From Camillea tinctor (lineage: Eukaryota > Ascomycota > Sordariomycetes > Xylariales > Xylariaceae), in contig MU394053.1 in NCBI GenBank assembly GCA_022578605.1, positions 186,001-250,000 of the forward strand: a stretch of DNA of 64,000 nt. Direction: 5' to 3'. Below, in pieces: positions 46,240-57,442 of this stretch (position 1 is its first letter; each line of letters starts with the position of its first letter). The notes below the pieces were generated by a model. It was not told where the DNA came from and searched no databases. It saw only the letters and a list, made by a program, of their open reading frames with translations. The position numbers and the translations under genes are program-made.

Positions 46240-48125
46240 TTACCAAATTCTCTTCCATCGAAATTTAATGTCACGATCTGGCGGCATGCCCACTGCCCCT
46301 GCAAAATGCTTATCATTCTGCGCCGGGCAGTCAGATTTTGACCCATCCAAGTACGTCCACTCTATAAAGTCGATGTCAAACCTAGAAACCAAGGTTCCAA
46401 GCGTGAAGATGATTCCTTGCTTAGCAAAATGGCGACCAGGACAAATTGAGATACCGCCTCCTATTATAGATATCAGTCTTGCACCTCGAAAAATATAGGC
46501 TGACGCAACTTACCATAAGGGAAAAAGGCACCCACGCGGCCAGCCATATTGAATTCAGGGGTCTGCGTAGTATTGCCAGACTTATCCGTCTTCTTGGTGT
46601 ACGTGATATGACGCATGGCCCAAAACTCAGACGCAGGGTGTTGAGCATCACCCCATACAGTCTCGTCGTGATGGGCGAGCTGAGAGGGCGCCTGTAGCAG
46701 AGCCCCTCGTTCCACGTTGTAGTTGTCCAACGGCATGGACTCAATCACCTCGCGTGTGACGTTGACTGATACATGGAGGCGCAATGTCTCGACATATATT
46801 GATTGAAGGATTGGCAGTTTCAGCATCTTAAAGGCATCGAGGCTTCGGGCGCCTGTGTCTGGGTCCAAACGAAGGCAGTTTGAATTTATCTCTTCCCGCA
46901 CTGCTCCGTAAAGGCTGGGATCCTTGATGAGCTCTATCATACCCCACATGGCCATTCGGACCGCATTCGCGTTCGTGCTGAATTCGAACCCCTAAAATTA
47001 GTTATCTCCGTCTTCAAGTCAGATAAATTGTGTTTCATGCTTGGTCCACTAACCCAAAGATAAAAGCTGCAGCTAACCCAGCCGAAGTCTCGAGAGACAG
47101 TGTCTCTTTCATCCACTTGGCTATTTCTCGAGCAGCTCGGGAGCCAAAGTGCGGCTCCCAGTCTGCGTCAGCGTCGGGCCCGTTCCAATCGAAGTTTTCC
47201 CACGCAGATTCAAGATATTTCCTCGTCATGGCATGGAACTGATCGCGATTTCTCCACGGTCGAGGATTCATCCACCTAGGGAGTCCCCACGGAAGCTCGG
47301 CGGCGGTCAAGATGAATTTCCACATGGCATTCATAAACCCAGGGTTAAGTTCAAGAATCCGGTCGCCCATGAAAGTAGTGAGCGCACTCTCAGACATGTC
47401 GCTCATGCAAAAGTTCCTGACAGTGGCCGTCGTCCATTTACCTATGGGATACTTCTCTACCTTCTCCCTGAAACGGTCGTAATAAAGTTCCCCAAGACGG
47501 TTGGCCGCCACTGAGCGGGCCAAAAACTCGGAGTGTAGATGATGCTGGCTGGCCCAGTAACGATCATGTACAGGCCTACCCTCAGTTCCCAGAGCTGGTT
47601 TTCGCATCCGACCCGATTTGTCATTGCGGAACTTACCCAGCTCTTCCTTGGATGCAGCCCACACATATTCCATTATATCGAGCATGAAAATATCGGGGCT
47701 CAACCCCCGTGAAGGTCGGAACATGGCCTGGACGTTCTGCGCACCTGTGACCAAGTACAATGTCCTAGCACCCAAGCGAAACCCAACCAGTCTGCTTTTG
47801 TGCAGCTTTTGACTATTTTACCGCAAGAATCACGAGTTAGTGTCGGAATCATAACCTGGCTTCTTGGCTCGCCTTACTTGGATCTTTCCAGAAAGCCTTG
47901 CATGTTTGTCAAATACTGCCAAGCGTTCGAGACGAAGGGAATCGTCTCTCTGAGCCATGGCGGTTTCTGTGCGCTGTCTCGTCGCGAGACTACCAAACCC
48001 ACTACCAAAACCATAGCCATGAGCGGCAACACCCAAAATACAACACGATTCTCTATCATCGTCGTAGTTGGCCCCATCGTGTACTCAGTAAACGTCATTT
48101 TCACAGCCGTGGCCAAGCTGGGCAT
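46240..48125 (-). CDS. Cytochrome P450 monooxygenase
   Basis: Exons (minus strand) 48125-47878, 47812-47054, 46977-46514 and 46460-46240, sum 1692 nt, 563 aa. An N-terminal membrane anchor (VVFWVLPLMAMVLVVGLVVS, about residues 29-48) suggests an ER protein. The K-helix ExxR is E399-T-L-R402. The haem motif FFPYGGGISICPGRHFAKQG has ligand Cys497 and is made by splicing of the last intron. The I-helix reads FGTNANAVRMAMW (335-347) and lacks the usual acid-Thr pair; it resembles the NANxxP type of CYP7/CYP8-like enzymes. The start could also be the ATG at 48098. It lies 422 bp from an MFS exporter on the same strand, as in metabolite clusters. Substrate unknown. Confidence 0.9.
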
Positions 48126-48547
48126 AGTAAGGCTATCAATTCCGTATACGACATCTTCTAGTATGCTGCTGAATTGGGAAAAATGAGATGTATGTACGTT
48201 TACATGCCAACTATTACTAGCTACATCCCCTGATTGGGCACTCTGTACGCTGACTTCGCCTCATTTAGCCAGTCATACGCGTACGATCAATTCGGGATCG
48301 GTTTCCTAAATAGTACGTCCGATGTCCTACATATCTTACCCACACACATAGCTCTAGAAGCCGGGCACATCCTTCATTTCCAAGCTAGCCCAGTCAGTGT
48401 CTCCTTAAGTCCGCAGAATTCATGGGCAAATAATGAGGTGCAGCAAGCAAGGGAATATCAAATATGAGGCTCAGAATAGTAACAGTGGTATTTATACCTA
48501 TGTATGTAAGGGTTCCTACATAAGATCGGATGGATGTCATTCCGAAT
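48126..48547. other. Short intergenic region between P450 and MFS genes
   Basis: About 420 bp holding the P450 promoter and the MFS 3' UTR. No repeat or gene is seen. Confidence 0.5.
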
Positions 48548-50206
48548 TTATAGTTGCTTAATATCATATCGTCTCCTTAGCATTTCTCCATACTTTAGAA
48601 AAAGAAATGGTACTGGCAATAAGCCCACAGCTATGAAACCTAGGAGACTGTTGCCCCATCCCACACCTAACCTGGCAAAGAGGCTCAATCCCGCAAGTGG
48701 AAGAAAGGCACCACCAAGGGACCGGATAACCGTGTTGGCTGCTAGCGCGCTTGCAGAGTAGACTGTGAAGGCATCGATAAGATATAAGACTATGGACATG
48801 AATATAATGATGTTACCTATTCCGACTAACGCCATCCCAATAATGGGAGCAATCCAGTGGACATGATATTCAGCTGTCCAGCCGTATATGAAAAGCCCTG
48901 CGGGTAAGAGGATATTTCCGATGGGTACTGTCTGAACCCGAATCTCAGGCTTCGCGCTCCCGGTGGCTTCGATTTGTTTCTTGACTTGCCGGTCTGATGT
49001 GAGGCTGACGACGGCAATGCCAATGATGGAGCCGACACCCAATCCAAGAAATGCAAGACCAGCAAGATTGGGTGTGAAGCCGTAGGTCTCTTGGAAAACT
49101 TGAGTGATGGATGAAAACATGAGATATAGATATCCATAAACGACGGCCATATAGATAGCACTGATAGCACCGATAGGGGACAATACGAGGAGTTTCATAG
49201 GTCTCACAAAACTCAGCTTCAGACGGGCCACAGGACTCAAACCCGTGTCAAGAACGTGGCGAAGATGGGGCTTGCCTGTCTGCTGGCGAAGCCGGACAAC
49301 CTTGCGTTGTAGAATAACGGGTGCGTATGTCTCCTTGGCCAGAAACAGCACTACGATGCTGATGGCCCCGCCGGCAATTGTCACTAGCCAAAAGACCCAC
49401 CGCCATCCAGCTGCATCTGAGAGAAAACCACCAGCAACGGGGCCAATTACCGGGCCAAAAACTGGCCCTATCGCGAATCCGGCCATAAATACGCCTCGTC
49501 GGTGTTGCGGTACCATATCGGCGATGGAAGCGCCGCCATTGGTAGGCGGGCAGGAACCGAAGAAGCCGGCGAAGAAGCGGAAGGCGATCAAGGAGCTGAG
49601 TGATGGCGCTAAAGCACACGCAACATGGAAAGCAACGAATCCAAGGTTGGAAATATGATAGATTATAACACGGCCGTATATCTCAGATAGAGGCGCGAAG
49701 AGTAAAGGGCCGATTCCTAGCTATAAGGCATGTTTAGTCAGTTACGTAGGGACATGAAGCTAAGGTACTTTCTAGCACAGCTGACTTACCCCTAGAACGT
49801 AGATGGAGACAACAAGCGCCGAGAGCACTGTACTGTCGCTCCCAAATTCTTCCATGATGGCCGGTACAGCGGGTGCAATTATAGCTGAAACATTAGTTCA
49901 GCGAAGCTCAGGCTATCAACATGTAATTCAAGACGTACACGAAGCCAGTGGAATCAAGAAGGCCAGTAGACTCAGCAAGGCAGCATACGTGTTGATCCGC
50001 CATGCTGGCCAGTTGTGGGGATTCTCAGGGTCATCGTCGCCATCCCAAGAGACAGTGGCATCGGGGTCCATTAGTTGCGATAGCCGGGCTTGAGAACCAA
50101 CAACATTCTCATGGGCTTCGTTGGAGATGCCATCGAAGTGTTCCATTGGGGCTTCCGAATTAGAAGAGATGTAACCTGTTTCATGCTGGTTCGCGTCTGG
50201 CGCCAT
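48548..50206 (-). CDS. MFS multidrug/metabolite exporter (DHA1 type)
   Basis: Exons (minus strand) 50206-49939, 49884-49790 and 49720-48548, sum 1536 nt, 511 aa. A hydrophilic N-terminus ends in DDDPENPHNWPAWRI, the usual lead into helix 1 of fungal DHA1 exporters. Then PLASSIIAPAVPAIMEEFGS (made by splicing), VLGLGIGPLLFAPLSEIYGR as the conserved loop motif between helices 2 and 3, and GPVFGPVIGPVAGGFLSD as motif C in helix 5, which marks antiporters. Twelve membrane helices fit the hydrophobic pattern. It probably exports a toxic or secondary compound by proton exchange; the adjacent P450 and reductases suggest their product or substrate. Its promoter contains one of two matching 35-bp elements. 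Confidence 0.92.
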
Positions 50207-50405
50207 GATTGGGTGTTCTTCGTAGATTGAGTCTTCACGTGCAAAGAAAACAACAGCAGCAACGCGTTCGAGAATTCGAGCAAGCTAGACATTAGGTTTC
50301 TATCTAAGAAAGCCCGCAGATAAAGGGGCTAAAAAGGGCAACCTATAGGCCGAAAGGGAGTCGATCCCAAACAGTGACGTGACGTTTTTGTATAATTTTA
50401 TGTAC

Positions 50406-50440
50406 ATGCTTTCGGATGGTGATCTTAATTCCCGTTACAC
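50406..50440 (+). repeat. 35-bp direct repeat, unit 1
   Basis: Begins ATGCTTTCGGATGGTGATC and ends CCCGTTACAC; identical to unit 2 at 50538-50572 except for one T/C difference. Confidence 0.9.
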
Positions 50441-50537
50441 GGTCCATGAGAAGAGGCAATAGCTTGTTTACAACTGTAGACCTAGACAAGTTACTATTTG
50501 AAGAACTACACTGTGGTGTATTAATACCAATCTGCGT

Positions 50538-50572
50538 ATGCTTTCGGATGGTGACCTTAATTCCCGTTACAC
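50538..50572 (+). repeat. 35-bp direct repeat, unit 2
   Basis: Begins ATGCTTTCGGATGGTGACC and ends CCCGTTACAC. Spacing from unit 1 is 132 bp start to start. Sequence between the units is not repeated. Confidence 0.9.
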
Positions 50573-50982
50573 AACTTATGTAGTTAGACCATAGCAGACC
50601 CCGCGGATTCTACTGATTGGTCATTACTTGATTTTGGGATAGAACTAGGAAATTTCATGGCACTTAAGTGGGTCGGTGACGTTCCAGTTAGAGCAGAACC
50701 TCGTTACAACGATCAGAGCTGAGTCCAGATTTGGTTAAAAACGGACTTAGCGTATTCTCATTCCGTTAACATCCGTTGTGCTGCGTCTGGGGTGACACAA
50801 AGGCGTCTGGAATTCAGCCCTGCTGATGTCCTCTAATAAAGAAGCATGACTAGCAGTATCTTTTATGAGATCGGATATATAATCCCGGCGTGTAGATTAT
50901 GCGGATTTATGCATATTTATGCTCCTTCAGCTCACCTTCAACACCAACATATATCCGCACCGTCAAAGCCACTAAGACGCTC

Positions 50983-50990
50983 TATATAAA
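50983..50990 (+). promoter_or_regulatory. TATA box of the second aldo-keto reductase
   Basis: TATATAAA about 110 bp upstream of the ATG at 51098, followed by a C-rich leader. Confidence 0.65.
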
Positions 50991-51097
50991 GTAGCTTTCC
51001 TCCTACCTATGCAAACGCCATTATTCTTGGCTCAACACCTCAATTACTCCATTTATAGTTCAGATATAAAACTCTATTACTGGCCCTACTCACCAAT

Positions 51098-52275
51098 ATG
51101 GCTCCCCCACGACAACTCCCAACCCGTCAGCTAGGCAAAGCCGGCCCCCAAGTCCCCGGCATTGGTTTTGGTATGATGGGACTCAGTGTTGCCTATGGCA
51201 AAATCCCGTAAGTCCAACGTCACGCCAAATCCACCAACTAATAACCACTAATATGGACAAGTTCCGATGAAGAGCGCTTCAAAGTCCTAGACCGGGCTTG
51301 GGAGATCGGGGCAACGTTCTGGGACACCGCCGCTGGATACGGCGACAGCGAGGTGTTGATCGGCAAGTGGTTCAAGCTGCACCCGGAGCGCCGTCAGGAC
51401 ATCTTCCTCGCCACCAAATTTGGCCTGGGATGGAAGATGCAGGGCGGCAGTGTCCAGATTGAAATTGACAGCACGCCTGAGCACTGCCAGGCAGCGTGCG
51501 AGCAGGCTCTGAATAAACTGGGGACCGATTACATTGACCTGTTCTACGTCCACCGGTTCGATGGCGTAACTCCTGTTGAGAAGACGATGGAGGCTTTAGT
51601 TGCCCTGAAAAAGTGAGTGTATTTTACAAGGCGGTGGGTTTGTGAGCGGTGTTACGACCAATGGGGCTAATCAAGTGTGAACTCTCAACCAATAGGGCTG
51701 GCAAAATCAAGAACATCGGATTCTCAGAATGCTCATCTGATACCCTCCGACGTGGATATGCAGTGCATCCCATCGCAGCCGCGCAGATCGAATACAACCC
51801 CTGGACTTTGGATATCGAGAGCGCTTCCGGTACACACCTCCTACGCACATGCCGAGAGCTCGGCGTCGCAGTCATCACCTATGCTCCTCTTGGCAGAGGA
51901 TTCTTGACTGGCAGATACAAGTCCTTGGACGACTTCGAAGAAAAGGACGGCCGTCGGCAGCTGCCTCGGTTCAGCGCAGAGAACTTCTCCAAAAATCTGG
52001 ACCTTGTCAAGATCTTCGAAGATCTGGCTGCCCAGAAGGGCTGTACATCTGCTCAGGCTGTTCTCGCCTGGATCAGGGCTCAAGGGGAAGATTTCATCCC
52101 CATCCCCGGTACCAAGAATATTAAATATCTGGAGCAGAATATAGGAGCTGTCAATGTCCAGATATCTCCAAGTGAGAACAAGCAGATCAGAGACGCTATT
52201 ACTGCGATGGGTGGTGTGAGCGGCGAAAGGACTGTGGATACATCAGCTGCGTTTGCCGACACTCCTGCTTTGTAA
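51098..52275 (+). CDS. Aldo-keto reductase (AKR, YakC/pyridoxal-reductase-like)
   Basis: Exons 51098-51207, 51262-51612 and 51696-52275, sum 1041 nt, 346 aa. The tetrad is complete: Asp58 and Tyr63 in FWDTAAGYGDSE, Lys89 in FLATKFG and His134 in LFYVHRFDG. YAPLGRGFLTGRY and the cofactor-binding IPIPGTKNIKYLEQNI are typical. It belongs to a different AKR branch from the reductase at 42.4 kb (shorter, with the GFGMMGLS start). NADPH-dependent reduction of an aldehyde or ketone is expected; substrate unknown. It is divergent from the MFS exporter across a promoter that holds paired 35-bp repeats, so the two may be co-regulated. Confidence 0.92.
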
Positions 52276-52653
52276 TTTCTTTGGGGGTATATGTAGTAAG
52301 CTGGGCACCGTCGATTGTCGGGGAACATGTTTATTTCTCAAGGCTTGAAAGCCTGAGTTCGGGAGTATTCTTGTTTTAGGCTTTCATTGTTGTGAAGGTT
52401 ACCTGCAAATGTATTACGGTCTAAGTATATGGGACACCCTCAATCGCTCCGTCTATTCTTAGTTGTCCATGTATATCTAGTCTTCTAACCGTACCCGAAG
52501 GTACATTGTATCTAACATACCCATCAGAGTTATGTTATTAAATACCTCAGTAAAACCTTCCTTATTTATATTAAACAATATGCTTCTATTCGCTCAACAG
52601 GTATTGCATAGATGGCTTCAACGTATATATTAGGAGTGCTAGCTGCACCACTC

Positions 52654-52830
52654 CTATTACGTCAGCAGATGACTCAGCAGGCCTGGTTATTAGTTCTCCT
52701 TTTTGGTTTCATCATCATTATCTCTCTCTCATCCACACATACACACACACACATACAGGCATATAGCACAATACAAGCCATTGTGCCCAGTGCCCGTGTG
52801 TTAGAGGGGGTTATCCCCCACAACTCCCTT
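52654..52830 (+). repeat. LTR-like direct repeat, left copy
   Basis: Matches 53710-53868 over AGCAGGCCT, TTATTAGT, CTTTTTGG, ATAGCACAATA, GTGCCCAGTGCCC and GTTATCCCCCACA. Its simple-sequence centre is (CA)n where the right copy has (CG)n. Edges are uncertain by some bases. Confidence 0.65.
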
Positions 52831-53275
52831 AGTTCATCAACGTCCTCTGATCAGTTGAACAGCTGTGTAACCAGTAAAAAATAGAAAATACTAAAAGAGG
52901 GCAGAAATCTGCAAGAAATTCACTTACTTCGGCTAAATCACATATGTTTGAGGTCAAACTGAGTGGTCTATGCCCCCCTCACTTATACTGTATATAAGAT
53001 ACTAGCATCTCCCATTCTTTCTGTTTGTTCTAGCAACGGAAACCTCCCGGTCGGTCGCCCTCCTGGCCCTAGTCCTCCGTTCAGACCCCTGCTACAACCA
53101 CCACGACTACTACCACCAACAACAACACTAAAGCCATCAAACCATCCATCTCTCGCCATGGGGAAAAGAAAGAAGAAGAAAAAGAAACCCCATAACGACC
53201 AAGGCCCAGCTTAAAGCAACCCCCAAGCTCCCACAACGGCTACCAACCTCCGATCAACATCCCCATCTATCACAC

Positions 53276-53545
53276 CTCATTGTCACGGACCACCACATCA
53301 CATGACCTACAGTCATGTGATTCGGCGGTATAGACCCACAAGCCGCAGCTAGCGCGGCCTGCGCGGCCGAGGATAGCGGAGCGCGGTTAGCGCGGCCCCT
53401 TAACTATATATACACTCATTGATTCCCTTTGTACCTAGAATATGCAGTGATCAATCTAAGCAAACTCTGTATGGGACTTATCCTTACGACCGTACCTTTC
53501 TTACTACCGATACATAAACCCTCGACCCCTAGTCGTAACACTCAT
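53276..53545. mobile_element. Solo LTR (Gypsy/Copia-type) with 5-bp target duplication
   Basis: LTR body 53281-53540 (260 bp) starts TGTCACGGACC and ends AGTCGTAACA, i.e. TGT...ACA. Both flanks are CTCAT (53276-53280 and 53541-53545), a perfect 5-bp target duplication. It contains a TATA box (CTATATATACAC, about 53404-53415) and a 9-bp perfect inverted repeat, TCACATGAC/GTCATGTGA at 53298-53320 with a 5-nt loop. No internal domain remains, so the element was lost by recombination between its two LTRs. Confidence 0.85.
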
Positions 53546-53709
53546 AACCACCTCGACATGGTATCTTTACCCTAACAGACTAGTATGTGTCGGACAAAAA
53601 GGGGCTTGGAAAGCACAGAACGGAAAACAAATCGTATTAATACCACGAAGGGCAAGGTTATATAGAAGGCACCACGAGGACGTAATAGCTTCGTTTTTGG
53701 AGGAGGGGA

Positions 53710-53868
53710 TGTTATGTCAAGATAACTTAGCAGGCCTTATTTATTAGTCCCTTTTTGGGTTTCTCTCTCTCTCTCTCACGCGCGCGCGCGCGCATAGCGG
53801 ATAGCACAATATACCATCGTGCCCAGTGCCCTGTGTGTGTCCTAGGGTGTTATCCCCCACACGTTACA
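53710..53868 (+). repeat. LTR-like direct repeat, right copy
   Basis: Starts TGTTATGTCAAGATAAC directly after a purine-rich GGAGGAGGGGA that looks like a polypurine tract, and ends CACACGTTACA. With the left copy it frames about 0.9 kb that includes the nested solo LTR. The simple-sequence centre is (CG)n. Its end is only 31 bp from the stop of the next gene. Confidence 0.65.
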
Positions 53869-53899
53869 TCCCTTTTCCCTTCTTCTCCTCCTTCTCTTC

Positions 53900-54867
53900 C
53901 TATTTCGCAAGGGAGGCGGGATACTTGGCCGTAGCTACGACACGGTCGAGGCGACGCTCCAAGTCCCTCTTCTTGGCGAACCGCCGCATGCCCTCCTGCT
54001 CGGGCAGGCCCCTCTCCTCGATGTCGAGGTCCTCCATCTTCTGCCGGGTCACGCGCAGTTTCTTCTTCGCCTGCATGGCCTCCTGGTCTAGTACAACACT
54101 GGGGATCAGTAATTTGGCCATATTGGGTCACCTTTTTTTTATATCTCCTGAGATCGTGTCTCAAAAGCGAAAAAAAAAAAAAAAGGGGGGGGGGGAATCA
54201 TTCGCTTAGCTATGAGAGGAAGGTTTTTGACTCCCGAGACAGGCGAAAAGGGAGAGGGGAGGGGGGCGATGGGTAAAAGATATCCCGAAATTAACTTACC
54301 GTCCTCAAGCGCGCGCTTTCGGCTTCGCACTGCCTTCTCGAGGATTTCCTCGTTCTCCTTCTTCTCTTCGGCAGCAAGTTGCTTCAGATCCGGAACGGCG
54401 GAGCTGATCGCGTGCTCAGGCACGCTGGTCGCGAGGAAGTCGATCCAGCGGTCGACGATGACGAGAGAGTTTGAGTCGTAGCGGTTGATGCTCAGCGAAT
54501 GAGCGAAATTGGCCGGCTCGCAGCCTCGGGCGCGAGCTTCGGCGACGCGCCCAGCGAATTCTTCTAGCATGCGCTCGTTGACGTCGGAGTCGTTCTTGGT
54601 CCAGCTCACGGCCAGGAAGACGTTCAACCAGAACGTCTCCCAGCCGGTCGAGTCGATGATGTGAGAGTAGTCGAGACAGGTCTCAAAGAGCTCGCAGATG
54701 CGAGGGTCAACGGTTGCCCAGTTGACTTTCGGCAGATCACGGATCAAAGCAGCTTTCATCTTCGCATTGTCCTTTTCGTCCTTAAGAAGCTGGGGGTTGC
54801 TTTTATTGTAGATGTACCAGTATCCCTGGAGCGGGAGGATCCTGAAGAAGGTTTTTCTTCTTGCCAT
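53900..54867 (-). CDS. Protein of unknown function with C-terminal coiled coil
   Basis: Exons (minus strand) 54867-54300 and 54087-53900, sum 756 nt, 251 aa; the 212-nt intron begins GTAAGTTAA and ends GTACTAG. Not recognised. The first 150 residues look helical and globular (VDPRICELFETCLDYSHI; WETFWLNVFLAVSWTKNDSD; INRYDSNSLVIVDRWIDFL). The last 90 are rich in Lys, Glu and Arg (EEKKENEEILEKAV; KKLRVTRQKMEDLDIEERG) and probably form a coiled coil. The basic MARRKTFFRIL start is too short and polar for a signal peptide. Clean splice sites and even codon use argue for a real gene. Retroelement debris begins just after its stop. Confidence 0.7.
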
Positions 54868-57442
54868 GATGATGAAGCTATTAGACGTAGAGGTGTTAAT
54901 TGAATAGATAGTATTTGGTGGTCTGGATGAATATATTCCAGAGAAGTAGGGTAAAATACAAAATAAAATAGCACTTACTTATGATCGAGGATGAAAAAAA
55001 GAATTATGTGAAGTTCTTCGGGTGGAGAAGTATGTAGGCAGAAGGAAAATTTCAAAGAATGCGGAACGGGGATGAATGGGGAGAAAGGATCAATTTTGAG
55101 GAAGTTGAAGGTGCAGGAATGAAAATGCAGGTGCATCTATGGTTGAAATGGGAAGGGAGGTAGAGGAGGGCTGCTCGTGGAATATGGTGGACGACAACAG
55201 GAAAGAGAGCAAACAAAAGAAAAAAAGAAAAAAAAAATAAAGTCCACCGGGTTGACTTGAATGACGGGTCCTTCATGTCTATTCCTTCTGTTGTGTACTG
55301 TAGTGGGGGGATTGGAAACGCACCAGCAGACAAGTTTCCTTGACTCAAGTGCATTACCTACCCACTACACCACACAACAGGTTCTGGGAGGAATTCTCTT
55401 TATTAGAACTTATATGCCACATCTTTGACAAACTTCAAGTGTACTTAGATACATAGTGACCTATGCCGAAGTAGCCCCAGAGTTGTTGAGTAAAATCGCG
55501 TTGCCATAGATACCTACCTAGTGAATAGCACGTCCCATAGCACCTAAGTAACCAGCCACCTACCTAATTAGAATTCCAAAGATTCCTCCTATCTCCATGA
55601 AGTTCTTTCTATCTTGTCATCCCCAGGTCATAGCCATACCCTATCATGGAGAATTTGATATTTACCCCTTTTCGTATGATATTATAGGACCACACGACTC
55701 AGAATCTTCATACCACGATAGACTTATAAATAATTCAAGTTGTCACAGCATCGTTGTATTGAAGAACAAAACTATAACCAGCTATGATATAAAATCTTAT
55801 GATGACTTGAATTTGTTCCTTTGCTCCCTTTTAAGGGGCTAGCTACTGTCACGTACCTTTTTTATGGAGACGACTACCCCTGACAACTCGAGTTGTTCTC
55901 ACTATCTTTATTATTCAATAGTTTTAAAAGGGTGTTATAGAGTTGTATCAACGAGCTTTATGGATATGCAATCCTCGTTTATTTGATTTGTTTGATAATC
56001 AATCTATTCTGATGTTGACAAAGTGTATCAGCCAACCCCTATAAAAACTACCCCTTATTATTAATGTTATTTATTACTTTCATATACACTGTCGGTTGAA
56101 AGGCACATAAAAGATTGATTTTTTAAATATCAACTTACATGGCAGATGGGAAACGAACTTTCTTATATACATAAAATACCTAGTGAAGCTTTAAATATTG
56201 GTTGCTAAAATCGCGTGGGCACGTGATTACTCATTGTGTGCACCTAAGCTCCTGGGCATACTCTCATACGCGGCACAATGTATGCTACGGCGTGGCTAGC
56301 CCACTACACTAGACATCGCCGATTCTCACAAAAGGGTAACAGAACTTCAAGTCTGCCGACTTGAACTCCTAGGTGGGGCTATGAGGCTTGAGCTGGGAGT
56401 GTATGGGTTGGCTGACCAGGCCGTCACAATGGGAGCACTTTGAAATATCTCTAAAGGGCATATTATAAGTGATTAATACTTGAATTACTCTTGATATTTT
56501 ATTACCTACGAATCAATATTTACAGTGCGTGCCGTCTCTAGTTAAACCGGCATCATGGCATGAGACAGACGAGTTAGTTAGTCACAGTTCCAAAAGGTAA
56601 CTGTAGTCTTAAATTGACAACTGAGAGAGTAATTATTTACATAGAAAATACATCAATCTTTATGACGACATTACTTTCTTCACAGCAAACCTTCATGGTT
56701 TGTGTTGACCTATATTCACTTGAATTAACATAGATTATTCTCGATCATTAAGTATTCCTAATTATTTGGGGGTTTATCCTCCTAGACACACGTATACGAC
56801 TCAGGACACAAAGGGGTTTATTGCCGTATTCTATAAAGCTATCGTGCGGTGTGTTGTATCTGGGAAGAAAATGGATGCTGGAACCAAAAAAGGTGTGAAG
56901 TGATAAACCCAAAGCCTTCTGAGTCATCTATATGATGTAATAAAGTATAGCAACTCTATTATAGTATCGTCATCGTGGTGTTGTAATTAGGATGTATTGG
57001 GAATGGAGGGAGTGCTAGTGGGCTTAACAGTGAATGACCTTATACACCAAGGTATACGTGGCTATATAGTGATATTATGATAAATTCTCATAAGCTGCTC
57101 TAGTAATTTACTATCTAGGGTCACTAAACAATGTTGGCGCCTTAAATAAACCACCAACCTCTCTAGTCCACATAATAATCAGCTCAGGTTTTAAAGTTCG
57201 TTCAGGTACAAGGCCTGACTCCTCAAAAGAGAGTGCGAAGTAGACAGAACCTAACGAAAAGAAAACGAAAAACGACAATCATTTAATATGCGCATATATA
57301 CTTTTTTCTCGATATCTTTACCGGTTATACACAACTGCTTCCTACCTTGAGCTTTATCTAAGGCCCTATCACACATCACATTCCTATACAACCCACCACA
57401 TTCCTTTCCACCCATCCCAACAATACCTACCCTCTCTCTCCC
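54868..57442. other. 2.6 kb gene-free tract
   Basis: Promoter of the unknown gene at the left; at 55210-55240 an A-rich run. A perfect hairpin TTCAAGTC/GACTTGAA lies at 56346-56365. The region 55600-57300 is AT-rich. The 80-codon frame at 55597 has no recognisable feature. Confidence 0.5.

Larger units (their letters stand above)
50207..51097. promoter_or_regulatory. Divergent promoter, MFS exporter / aldo-keto reductase
   Basis: 891 bp between two divergent genes. It carries the two 35-bp direct repeats and a TATA box on the right side (50983-50990). No open frame of note. Confidence 0.6.
52276..53899. other. Retroelement debris between two genes
   Basis: Contains two diverged LTR-like direct repeats (52654-52830 and 53710-53868), a young solo LTR nested between them (53281-53540 plus target duplication), and short remnants of coding-like sequence (ATG at 53160 followed by a Lys-rich stretch; an open tail at about 53600-53755 that runs into the second repeat). 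No functional gene. Confidence 0.65.

Noticed and set aside
52612..52884. 90-codon frame with a Thr/His repeat
   Set aside because: The frame is the left LTR-like repeat and its CA microsatellite read as protein.
55846..56339. TGTCACG...GTAACA interval that could be another LTR
   Set aside because: Flanks do not form a target duplication (GCTAC versus GAACT), and no second copy or internal domain was seen.
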